The notes under the pieces are model-generated. The model was not told where the DNA came from and searched no databases. It worked only from the letters and a program-made list of their open reading frames with translations. Of a stretch of 6,911 nucleotides of DNA, positions 1 through 6,503 are shown one piece after another. Location of the stretch: assembly GCA_046496815.1 (NCBI GenBank), contig JAWOGN010000082.1:1-6911 (forward strand), written 5' to 3'. A program made the translations under genes and the position numbers. The first letter of the stretch is position 1. Each line of letters starts with the position of its first letter. The stretch comes from JAWOGN01 sp046496815 (lineage in GTDB: Bacteria; Desulfobacterota; DSM-4660; Desulfatiglandales; Desulfatiglandaceae).

Positions 1-297
1 GCCATTCAGCTCGATCTCAAAACTTCCTATTTGAAGCTGGAAGAGGCGAAAGCCAGACTCGCAGTCACCGAAGCCAGTGCGGCCCAGGCAGATGAATCTT
101 TGAGGTTGGTGAAAAAGCAGTATGAAGGCGGGTCCGCAACCATTACCCGGTATTTGGAAACTGAACTGGCGTTAAATAGGGCGCGAATTCGCTCCACGGC
201 GGCCTTCTATGATCGAGAAAAGACACGGGCCGCCGTTGGGCGTGCGCTGGGCTACTGGGGGAAATATGCCGGGGGGACATCCATTGGCAATGAATGA
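1..297 (+). CDS. TolC-family outer-membrane efflux factor, C-terminal end (5' partial)
   Basis: The reading frame is open from base 1 and ends at TGA 295-297, so 98 C-terminal residues are visible and the start lies left of the window. The sequence is an amphipathic, Ala/Glu/Leu-rich helix pair. It carries the pattern usual near the end of outer-membrane factors: a long helix, then ESLRLVKKQYEGGSATITRY, then a second helix with ELALNRARIRSTAAFYDREK and a short AVGRALGYWGKY end. The QYEGGSAT turn corresponds to the 'RY..G.at' turn before the last periplasmic helix of TolC/OprM-type proteins. In the family these proteins form a trimeric outer-membrane channel with a periplasmic tunnel that docks on the adaptor. 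The downstream adaptor and RND pump genes support the same role here. The last 8 bases overlap the adaptor gene. A Met at base 31 lies inside the helix and is not a credible start. Confidence 0.88.
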   Translation, partial: AIQLDLKTSYLKLEEAKARLAVTEASAAQADESLRLVKKQYEGGSATITRYLETELALNRARIRSTAAFYDREKTRAAVGRALGYWGKYAGGTSIGNE

Positions 298-1462
298 GAG
301 ATCCAAGAAAACCCTGCGTGTATGCCTGGTTATTGGGGGCGCGATCGGCCTGATCGTGCTCATGCTTTTTATGACCGGGCTTTTCACCTCCAACAAAATC
401 TCTTCCGAAAAGGTCAGCGGGACACCAAAAAATGCCTTTCGACCTGAAAGGACTGCAAAAGCAGCCGTCGAAACCATTCAGGAATTTTATGAAGCCGTCG
501 GTACCGTGCGTCCGGAAACGGAAATCAGTATCGAGGCACAGTTAACCGGAAGGATCCTGGAGGTTCTTGTTCGCCCGGGGGACAAAGTCACCCGGGGTGA
601 CCTGCTGGTTCTGCTGGATAGCAGGGAGCTCCAGGCCCGTCTGGACCAAGCGAGACAAGGGCTCCTTTCCGCCGAAGCGCGAGCGCAACAAGCGAGGCAA
701 GCTGTGATGGCCGCTGAGGCGGCTTACGCCCAAGCCGCTTCGGCATTCAAGCGCACCAAAGTCTATTATCAGTCGGAAGCGGCCACATCACAGGATCTGG
801 AGGAGGCGGAGTCCGCCTACCTTCAGGCAAAAGCCAGAGTCAAACAGACTCAGGATGCCTTGATAGAAAGCAAATCCGGCATCAAACAGGCAGCGCAGGC
901 GGTGGAGGAAGCAAAAATTACCATGGGCTACACCGGAATTGTCGCCTCGCAGGATGGGGAGGTCGCAAAAAGACCGGCCGAACCCGGTGATTTGGCCTGG
1001 CCGGGGAAAACCCTTCTGGTCCTCCAGACGAGGGGCGCACTTCGACTGGAGGCCCTGGTTCGTGAAGGCCTGATTTATCGCATATCGCCCGGGAAGTCGC
1101 TCAAAATCGCTGTGGACGCGCTGAATCGCGTATTCGATGGAACGGTTGAAGAAGTGGTCCCCGCAGCCGATCCCATGACACGAACGTTTTTGGTCAAAGT
1201 TGCCTTGCCTCGAGAACAGGGGCTTTTCCCCGGCATGTTCGGAAGGCTTCTCGTGCCCGTTCAGGACCGAAATGCCGTGGTTGTTCCCAAGGAAGCAGTG
1301 AGGCATATCGGTCAATTGGACGTGGTCATGATAAAGACAGACGGAACATGGCAATCTATTTACGTGAAAACCGGTCAGGACTTAGAAGGGGATAAGGTCG
1401 AAATACTTTCCGGCCTCAGCGGCGACGAATTGCTCGGCCTGGGGGATATGCGCGATGGCTGA
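290..1462 (+). CDS. RND efflux periplasmic adaptor (membrane fusion protein, HlyD/AcrA family)
   Basis: A 390-residue protein that links the inner-membrane RND pump to the outer-membrane channel. Residues 1-7 are polar and basic (MNERSKK), followed by one hydrophobic segment at about 8-32 with no lipobox Cys. It is therefore probably held by an N-terminal membrane helix rather than by lipidation. A biotinyl-lipoyl half-motif follows at about 78-110 (TGRILEVLVRPGDKVTRGD), then a long Ala/Gln/Glu-rich coiled-coil hairpin at about 108-210. The second lipoyl half begins at about 213 (GYTGIVASQDGEV...AEPGD). The beta-barrel and membrane-proximal part contains DPMTRTFLVKVALP and LFPGMFGRLLVPV. I chose ATG 290 because it overlaps the upstream stop by 8 bases, as at the next junction. 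An in-frame ATG at 266, close behind GGGGGA at 257-262, would add 8 residues and cannot be excluded. The long extension to 209 runs deep into the upstream gene and is unlikely. Confidence 0.92.
   Translation: MNERSKKTLRVCLVIGGAIGLIVLMLFMTGLFTSNKISSEKVSGTPKNAFRPERTAKAAVETIQEFYEAVGTVRPETEISIEAQLTGRILEVLVRPGDKVTRGDLLVLLDSRELQARLDQARQGLLSAEARAQQARQAVMAAEAAYAQAASAFKRTKVYYQSEAATSQDLEEAESAYLQAKARVKQTQDALIESKSGIKQAAQAVEEAKITMGYTGIVASQDGEVAKRPAEPGDLAWPGKTLLVLQTRGALRLEALVREGLIYRISPGKSLKIAVDALNRVFDGTVEEVVPAADPMTRTFLVKVALPREQGLFPGMFGRLLVPVQDRNAVVVPKEAVRHIGQLDVVMIKTDGTWQSIYVKTGQDLEGDKVEILSGLSGDELLGLGDMRDG
1441..1447 (+). promoter_or_regulatory. Ribosome binding site for the RND pump gene
   Basis: GGGGGAT sits 7 bases before ATG 1455, inside the 3' end of the adaptor gene. 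It supports initiation at the ATG that overlaps the adaptor stop codon, and is consistent with coupled translation of the two genes. Confidence 0.6.
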
Positions 1463-4400
1463 ACCCGACGGCATCCCCAGCGGATTGATCGCCCGCATAG
1501 TCAATCAATTCCTCACTTCGAAGCTTTCCATCCTCTTCATCGTGTTTTCCTTCGCCATGGGCTTTGCAGCCATGCGCCTTACCCCTCGGGAAGAAGAACC
1601 CCAAATTGTAGTCCCCTTGGCGGATGTATATGTGCAGGCACCCGGAGCGAGTGCCGAGGAAGTGGAAAAGCTCGTCGCCACCCCGCTTGAACGACTTCTC
1701 TGGCAAATCGACGGGGTGGAATACGTCTATTCCGTGTCTCGTCGGGAGATGGCTATCGTCACGGTACGTTTTTTTGTCGGAGAGGACCGGGAGCGATCGC
1801 TGGTCAAGCTGCACAACAAAATCACGATGAATATCGACCAGGCTCCACCGCTGGTTCGGGGTTGGGTGGTGAAGCCGGTGGAAATCGATGATGTGCCGAT
1901 TGTCAACTTAACCCTGTATTCCGCACACCTCAACGATCACGAAATGTATCGGATCGGAGAAGAAGTGCTTTCCCGTCTTTCCGAGGTGGAAGACATATCC
2001 CGGACACGCATTGTCGGAGGTCGAAAACGGGAAGTCCGCGTCGAACTCAGCCCACAGCTTATGTCCGGATACGGCGTGTCGATGCTTGAAGTTCAGCGTG
2101 CCCTCCAGAGCACCGATGTCGCTGTGTCCGCCGGAGCTTTCATCCGTGCGAACCGGGAGAAATCCATTACGAGTGACTCTTTTTTGGGCTCAGCCAAGGA
2201 TGTAGAAACCCTGGTGGTGGGCGTCCATCAAGGACGCCCGGTTTATGTCCGCGACATTGCCACGGTTCTGGATGGTCCGGAAGAGGCGACCAACTATTCC
2301 AGAATCGGCTTTTCCAATTTTTATCTTCAAGAAAAGGATTCGAAACCCGGGCTTCATACCTTCCCCGCTGTTACGCTTGCGCTGGCCAAAAAGAAGGGAA
2401 CCAATGCCGTTCGGGTGGCGAATAATATCCTGGAAAGGCTGGAAGGACTGAAACACCGCGTAATCCCTGCCGGTGTGCAGGTTGAAGTGACCCGCAACTA
2501 TGGCCGGACAGCCCAACAAAAAGTGCACGACCTTCTGAGTTCTCTCTCTTTTGCCATCCTCACGGTAGTGGGGCTTTTGGCGTTGACATTGGGGTGGCGG
2601 GAAGCGCTTGTGGTGGCCACGGCCGTCCCCATCAGTTTTTCCCTTGCGCTTTTTGTGAATTACCTGTTTGGTTACACCATCAACCGCGTGACCCTTTTCG
2701 CCCTCATTCTTTCTCTCGGACTTGTGGTGGACGATCCCATCACCAATGTTGACAACATCCAGCGTCACATCGTCATGGGGAAACGGAACCCCATGTCCGC
2801 CACGTTATTTGCCGTTTCAGAAGTCCTGCCGCCGGTGATCATGTCTACCTTGGCGATCATCGTTTCTTTCACGCCCATGTTCTTTATCACCGGGATGATG
2901 GGGCCGTACATGGCCCCGATGGCTGCAAATGTGCCGCTGACCGTTGTCTTCTCCACAGTGTGCGCGCTTACCATTGTTCCCTGGCTGAGTCATCTGCTGT
3001 TAAAACACCTTCATTCCGAAACAGAAGGCAGCGCAGGCGGCCGGGTTCGGGACACTACACCTGCATGGGTTAAGAGGGGATACCGTTTTGTTGTCGGTCC
3101 TTTTTTGGAGTCAAAAGGAAAACGAGGTCTGCTCTTTCTAAGTGTTGTTCTCTTGCTCGGCGGATCCGCTGCACTGGCGCTGTTTCGTTACGTTCCCCTC
3201 AAAATGCTTCCATTTGACAACAAGAACGAATTTCAAATCGTGCTTGACATGCCCGAAGGTACCCCTTTAGAGGCTACCGACAGGATTGTTCGGAGTTTCG
3301 AAAACTATCTGAGACAGGTGCCTGAAGTGACGAATTTTGTTTCCCACACCGGGATCTCCTCCCCCATGGACTTCAATGGGATGGTTCGGCAGTACTACCT
3401 TCGCCGAGGAGGCCATGTGGCCGATATTCGCGTCAACCTCGCCGACAAAACGCGACGTCAAGACCAGAGCCATGAAATTGTGCTCAGACTCCGCAACGAC
3501 CTGGAAAACATGGCAACCGATCACGGCGCGATGATTAAAATTGTCGAAGTTCCACCGGGGCCGCCGGTTGTGTCGACGCTGGTTGCCGAAATCTATGGGA
3601 CTCCGGACAAATCCTACCCGCAACTCATTGAAGGTGCGAAGTTCATCCAGGGGATCATGCATCAGGAGCCTTTCGTTGTGGACATTGATAATACCGTTGA
3701 GACTCCCCGTGAAAGACTGGATTTTGTTTTGGACAAAGAGAAAGCAGCCTTGCACGGGGTTTCCACGCACATGTTGACACAGTCCTTGAAAATGGCGCTC
3801 AACGGAATTGAGGCCGCCACCATTCATGCCGTGGGAGAACGCCGGCCGCTCACCGTAAACCTCATTCTACCCAGAAAGCAGCGCACAGGCGTCATGACCC
3901 TTTCACAGATCCCGATCGAAACCAGCTCTGGAAAAATGGTCCCCTTGGCGGAAATCGGGGCCTTTAAACCTGTGCCCGAAGACCAACCCATTTACCACAA
4001 GAACCTGGAAAGAGTTGTGTATGTGTTCGGGGAAATGGCAGGTCGGGCGCCGGCAGAGGCGGTTCTCGACATACAAAGCGCTTTAAAAAAGCCCCCCCCA
4101 CCTTCAGGCATCCGGGTTGAATTTGCCGGGGAAGGGGAATGGAAAATTACACTGCGGGTGTTTCGTGACCTGGGAATTGCGTATCTCGCCGCCCTCTTGG
4201 GCATCTACATCCTGCTGGTGGTCCAAATGAATTCGTTTCTCATGCCGCTGTTGATCATGGTTGCCATACCGTTAACACTGATCGGCATCATGCCAGGGTT
4301 CTGGCTTTTCAATGTTCTTTTTCGGCATCCGGTCGGTGGGTTTGAAAATCCGCTGTTTTTTACGGCTACGGGCATGATCGGCATGATTGCCTTGGGTGGA

Positions 4401-4718
4401 ATTGTGATTCGAAACTCACTCGTACTGATAGAATTTATTCAGGACGCACTTCGGGAAAAAGTTCCGTTGAGGCAGGCAATTTTGCAAAGTGGCGCCATTC
4501 GCTTCCGCCCCATCGTACTGACCGCTGCAACAACAGCCCTCGGTGCATGGCCCATTACATTGGATCCCGTCTTTTCCGGTCTTGCCTGGGCGTTGATTTT
4601 CGGGCTTTTTGCATCCACCTTGTTTACACTCATTGTCGTCCCTGTTTCTTATTATGCCCTTAACCGGAGACGGATCAAGCATGTGAGTCCAAGTTCCGAC
4701 GACGCGTACGCATCCTAA
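1455..4718 (+). CDS. RND-family efflux pump, inner-membrane permease (AcrB/HAE-type)
   Basis: A complete proton-driven RND transporter of 1087 residues, slightly longer than the usual 1030-1050. The architecture is the duplicated RND fold: TM1 at about 24-40, a first large periplasmic loop (with APGASAEEVEKLVATPLE near 56-75), TM2-TM6 at about 360-510, TM7 at about 557-575, a second periplasmic loop, and TM8-TM12 at about 904-1071. The TM4 proton-relay acids are present as Asp426-Asp427 in LGLVVDDPITNVDNI. In TM10 the motif reads GGIVIRNSLVLIEF, with Arg986 where AcrB has Lys940. RFRPIVLT (Arg1016 to Thr1023) matches the AcrB R971-T978 segment. A short PPPP stretch (880-883) lies before TM8. 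ATG 1455 overlaps the adaptor stop by 8 bases and has GGGGGAT at 1441-1447, 7 bases upstream. The TPREEEPQIVVP segment after TM1 fits a general HAE-like branch rather than CusA-type metal pumps. Substrate specificity cannot be inferred. Confidence 0.95.
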   Translation: MAEPDGIPSGLIARIVNQFLTSKLSILFIVFSFAMGFAAMRLTPREEEPQIVVPLADVYVQAPGASAEEVEKLVATPLERLLWQIDGVEYVYSVSRREMAIVTVRFFVGEDRERSLVKLHNKITMNIDQAPPLVRGWVVKPVEIDDVPIVNLTLYSAHLNDHEMYRIGEEVLSRLSEVEDISRTRIVGGRKREVRVELSPQLMSGYGVSMLEVQRALQSTDVAVSAGAFIRANREKSITSDSFLGSAKDVETLVVGVHQGRPVYVRDIATVLDGPEEATNYSRIGFSNFYLQEKDSKPGLHTFPAVTLALAKKKGTNAVRVANNILERLEGLKHRVIPAGVQVEVTRNYGRTAQQKVHDLLSSLSFAILTVVGLLALTLGWREALVVATAVPISFSLALFVNYLFGYTINRVTLFALILSLGLVVDDPITNVDNIQRHIVMGKRNPMSATLFAVSEVLPPVIMSTLAIIVSFTPMFFITGMMGPYMAPMAANVPLTVVFSTVCALTIVPWLSHLLLKHLHSETEGSAGGRVRDTTPAWVKRGYRFVVGPFLESKGKRGLLFLSVVLLLGGSAALALFRYVPLKMLPFDNKNEFQIVLDMPEGTPLEATDRIVRSFENYLRQVPEVTNFVSHTGISSPMDFNGMVRQYYLRRGGHVADIRVNLADKTRRQDQSHEIVLRLRNDLENMATDHGAMIKIVEVPPGPPVVSTLVAEIYGTPDKSYPQLIEGAKFIQGIMHQEPFVVDIDNTVETPRERLDFVLDKEKAALHGVSTHMLTQSLKMALNGIEAATIHAVGERRPLTVNLILPRKQRTGVMTLSQIPIETSSGKMVPLAEIGAFKPVPEDQPIYHKNLERVVYVFGEMAGRAPAEAVLDIQSALKKPPPPSGIRVEFAGEGEWKITLRVFRDLGIAYLAALLGIYILLVVQMNSFLMPLLIMVAIPLTLIGIMPGFWLFNVLFRHPVGGFENPLFFTATGMIGMIALGGIVIRNSLVLIEFIQDALREKVPLRQAILQSGAIRFRPIVLTAATTALGAWPITLDPVFSGLAWALIFGLFASTLFTLIVVPVSYYALNRRRIKHVSPSSDDAYAS

Positions 4719-4947
4719 CCTAGAAAAACCGGTCACGGGTTCAATGGCGCTGCGTTAAGAAGTGATATGGCCCCAAATTCAAAGGGTGAAAGCAGACATA
4801 TAGCAATCGCCCCGGTTTAAACGATCGAGACAATCGCTGCTGCTGAGGTCGTGAATAAGGATATGAACCTGGAGCCCTGTGGGGGAGGGTACAATCGCAG
4901 TAACAGCGCGTGGAATGACACAGCGTGAAAGAAGGGGATTTTCTTCA
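4719..4947. other. 229-base spacer between RND pump and activation-domain gene
   Basis: No convincing gene, RNA or strong terminator is visible. The only hairpin candidates are 4-bp stems (for example AACC...GGTT near 4729-4743) without a T-run, so the end of the efflux transcript is not marked by an obvious intrinsic terminator here. No clear -35/-10 pair stands out. The heptamer CAATCGC occurs three times (4804-4810, 4831-4837, 4892-4898). A 21-codon open frame from ATG 4863 to TGA 4926-4928 ends just before the ribosome binding site of the next gene, but it has only a poorly placed AAGGA. I saw no cobalamin-riboswitch B12-box-like sequence despite the downstream B12-related gene. Confidence 0.5.
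4932..4938 (+). promoter_or_regulatory. Ribosome binding site deciding the start of the activation-domain gene
   Basis: AAGGGGA lies 9 bases before ATG 4948. The two in-frame upstream alternatives, GTG 4879 and ATG 4915, lack a comparably good and well-spaced site. The residues they would add (for example the TARGMTQRERRG stretch) do not look like part of the family's N-terminus. Confidence 0.6.
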
Positions 4948-5661
4948 ATGAAAAATATTGTGAGCACAGAGATTTTGCAGGATATCCCTGTGGATCTCGA
5001 CGCTGAGAACATCAAGAAAAAACTTCGCATGGAAGGAAGAAGTGAATGGCCTTCCGTTCAACGCCTCGCAGAAGCGGCGCAATCGCTTATCAAGGCCAGA
5101 GCGGTCTACAAGGTTTGCTATATCGAGTCCAAGTTCGAGGAGGGCGTTGTAATTGAAGGCAGGCGGTTAAAGAGCCGGGTCCTTCGCAGGAACCTGGAAG
5201 ATGTTGAGCGGGTTTTTCCCTATGTGGTCACCCTCGGCAATGAGATAGAGGATCGGATTAACGAATGTACGGATGTGCTCGAACAGTACTATTTCGATAC
5301 GATTGCAAATGTCTACCTGACAGCGGCCCGAAGATACCTGAAAAATCAATTGAAATCCAAATTTGCCCTGGATGGCATGTCTCTCATGAGTCCGGGTTCT
5401 TTAAAGGACTGGGGTTTGGAGGAGCAAGGGCCGCTTTTTTCCATCTTAGAGGATGTCGATGGCGCAATCGGTGTTCGTCTCACCGATACCTTTCTCATGC
5501 TTCCGAGGAAGTCACTATCGGGAATTTACTTCCCCACGGAAGTTCCATTCTACAGCTGTCAACTGTGTTCAAGAAAAAACTGCCCATCAAGGAAAGCCAA
5601 ATACAAGGAAGCTTCGGCCAGAGAATACGGGATTCTGGATCCCCGCTCCGCTAACCCTTGA
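4948..5661 (+). CDS. Stand-alone B12-dependent methionine synthase activation-domain protein
   Basis: A 237-residue soluble protein resembling the C-terminal AdoMet-binding reactivation domain of cobalamin-dependent methionine synthase (MetH), here as a separate polypeptide. In MetH this domain positions AdoMet so that oxidised cob(II)alamin can be reductively methylated. Family marks visible are VFPYVVTLGNEIED (about 87-102), a helical YYFDTIANVYLTAARRYL stretch, LMSPGSLKDWGLEEQGPLFSIL (about 146-167), and IGVRLTDTFLMLPRKSLSGIYFP (174-196). The loop aligned with MetH's RPAxGY reads LMSPGS (146-151), so the Arg and Tyr expected to contact AdoMet seem absent. A C-terminal tail carries Cys204, Cys207 and Cys212 (C-x2-C-x4-C) in a basic context, possibly binding metal or an Fe-S cluster (inference). 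It could serve a split MetH or another corrinoid methyltransferase. No partner is nearby. The last 11 bases overlap the convergent ABC permease gene. Family assignment is fairly sure; exact role is not. Confidence 0.8.
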   Translation: MKNIVSTEILQDIPVDLDAENIKKKLRMEGRSEWPSVQRLAEAAQSLIKARAVYKVCYIESKFEEGVVIEGRRLKSRVLRRNLEDVERVFPYVVTLGNEIEDRINECTDVLEQYYFDTIANVYLTAARRYLKNQLKSKFALDGMSLMSPGSLKDWGLEEQGPLFSILEDVDGAIGVRLTDTFLMLPRKSLSGIYFPTEVPFYSCQLCSRKNCPSRKAKYKEASAREYGILDPRSANP

Positions 5662-6499
5662 CCCCCCCGGCAGTCAGCCCTCTCACCAGATACCGCTCAA
5701 GGATCAAAAAAAAGACGATAATCGGCACCGTGGCGATCACTGCCGCCGCCATGAGCAACTGCTGTGATACGTCAATATTGTCGGCGATTTGCATGATCCC
5801 GCGTGAAAGCGTGAACTTCGAAGGGCTGTCCAAAAATAGAAATGCGAACAGGAACTCATTCCAGGCAATCATAAACGTATAGAGCGCCACGGAAGCCATG
5901 GCCGGCAGACTCAAAGGCACCGTGATGCGCCAAATTACTCCCAACCGGCTACAGCCATCGATGAGTCCCGCTTCCTCCAAGTCGGGCGGAAGTGTTTTGA
6001 AATAACTGTGAAGCATGTATATGGCCACTGGAAGCGTTTGAGCCAGATAGACAAGGAGCAATCCGTGGAGATCATTCCTCAGGCCGAGCTTGGTGTAAAA
6101 GGCGTAAATGGGGACGGCAATCACGATGGCAGGAAACATGTAAATGACAAGGATGCTTCTGGAGAGGAACGCCCGCCCCCGGAACCGAAGTCTGGCAGTC
6201 GTGTAGGCCGCTAATGTCGCGAAGGTGACCGTCAACAATACGGTCAACACGGAAACATACGCACTGTTGGCAAAATATCTGCCGAAGCGAAACTGAAACC
6301 AGATTTCCTTGTAGGCGCTTAGGGTAAGCTCCCCGGGAATCGGCCACAGGTTAAGAGGGTCTGTCGTCAGCAGAATGAGCGGTTTCAAGGAAGCCAGGAT
6401 CATCCAGTAAAAGGGAAACGCGACGAGAAAGAAAAAAAAGAGAAGACCGAGTACGTGAAAAATCCTGAGCAATCCTGTCTCAATTTGTTCCCGATGCAT
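5651..6499 (-). CDS. Carbohydrate ABC transporter permease, MalG type
   Basis: A complete 282-residue inner-membrane permease of the binding-protein-dependent sugar importer family (MalG/CUT1-like), close to the usual 270-290 residues. It has an N-terminal TM at about 13-36 ending in the characteristic FPFYWMILASLKP, then a periplasmic loop and five further hydrophobic segments (about 78-100, 114-134, 144-165, 198-220, 247-267). The cytoplasmic EAA loop that contacts the ATPase is at about 175-199: EEAGLIDGCSRLGVIWRITVPL, with the invariant Gly182 present and Gly178 where Ala is usual. NEFLFAFLFL and the C-terminal LVRGLTAGGVKG are typical of this half-transporter. ATG 6499 has an excellent GGAGGAGGA 8 bases upstream. 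It starts 4 bases after the MalF-type gene, so the two are one transcription unit. Stop TAG 5653-5651 lies inside the opposing gene. The transported sugar or polyol cannot be told from the permease alone. Confidence 0.94.
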   Translation of the reverse strand: MHREQIETGLLRIFHVLGLLFFFFLVAFPFYWMILASLKPLILLTTDPLNLWPIPGELTLSAYKEIWFQFRFGRYFANSAYVSVLTVLLTVTFATLAAYTTARLRFRGRAFLSRSILVIYMFPAIVIAVPIYAFYTKLGLRNDLHGLLLVYLAQTLPVAIYMLHSYFKTLPPDLEEAGLIDGCSRLGVIWRITVPLSLPAMASVALYTFMIAWNEFLFAFLFLDSPSKFTLSRGIMQIADNIDVSQQLLMAAAVIATVPIIVFFLILERYLVRGLTAGGVKG

Positions 6500-6503
6500 G
6501 ATG

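Noticed and set aside
788..1354. 188-codon open frame on the minus strand inside the adaptor gene
   Set aside because: It lies wholly antisense to a clearly recognisable adaptor protein. Its translation is rich in His, Cys and Phe with no domain pattern, as expected of a shadow frame.
2190..2768. 192-codon open frame on the minus strand inside the RND pump gene
   Set aside because: It is antisense to the conserved TM1-TM4 part of the pump. Its His/Gly/Lys-rich translation matches no family I recognise.
3267..3827. 186-codon open frame on the minus strand inside the RND pump gene
   Set aside because: It is antisense to the second periplasmic loop. It has no recognisable motifs and no ribosome binding site of note.
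4736..4751. GGGTTCAAT resembling the T-loop of a tRNA
   Set aside because: The flanking bases do not form a 5-bp T-stem, and no acceptor or anticodon stem can be built around it.
4827..4857. GAGACA ... TGAATA as a possible -35/-10 promoter for the activation-domain gene
   Set aside because: The match to consensus is poor and the spacing is about 19 bases. Many equally good matches would occur by chance.
5629..5643. GGGAT-TCTGG-ATCCC hairpin as a terminator of the activation-domain gene
   Set aside because: The stem has only 5 bp, it lies before the stop codon, and no T-run follows, so it does not meet the pattern of an intrinsic terminator.
6432..6439. A8 run (T8 on the coding strand) near the start of the MalG-type permease as a phase-variation tract
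   Set aside because: It encodes a Phe run in the first membrane helix, which is common in such permeases, and nothing else suggests phase variation.
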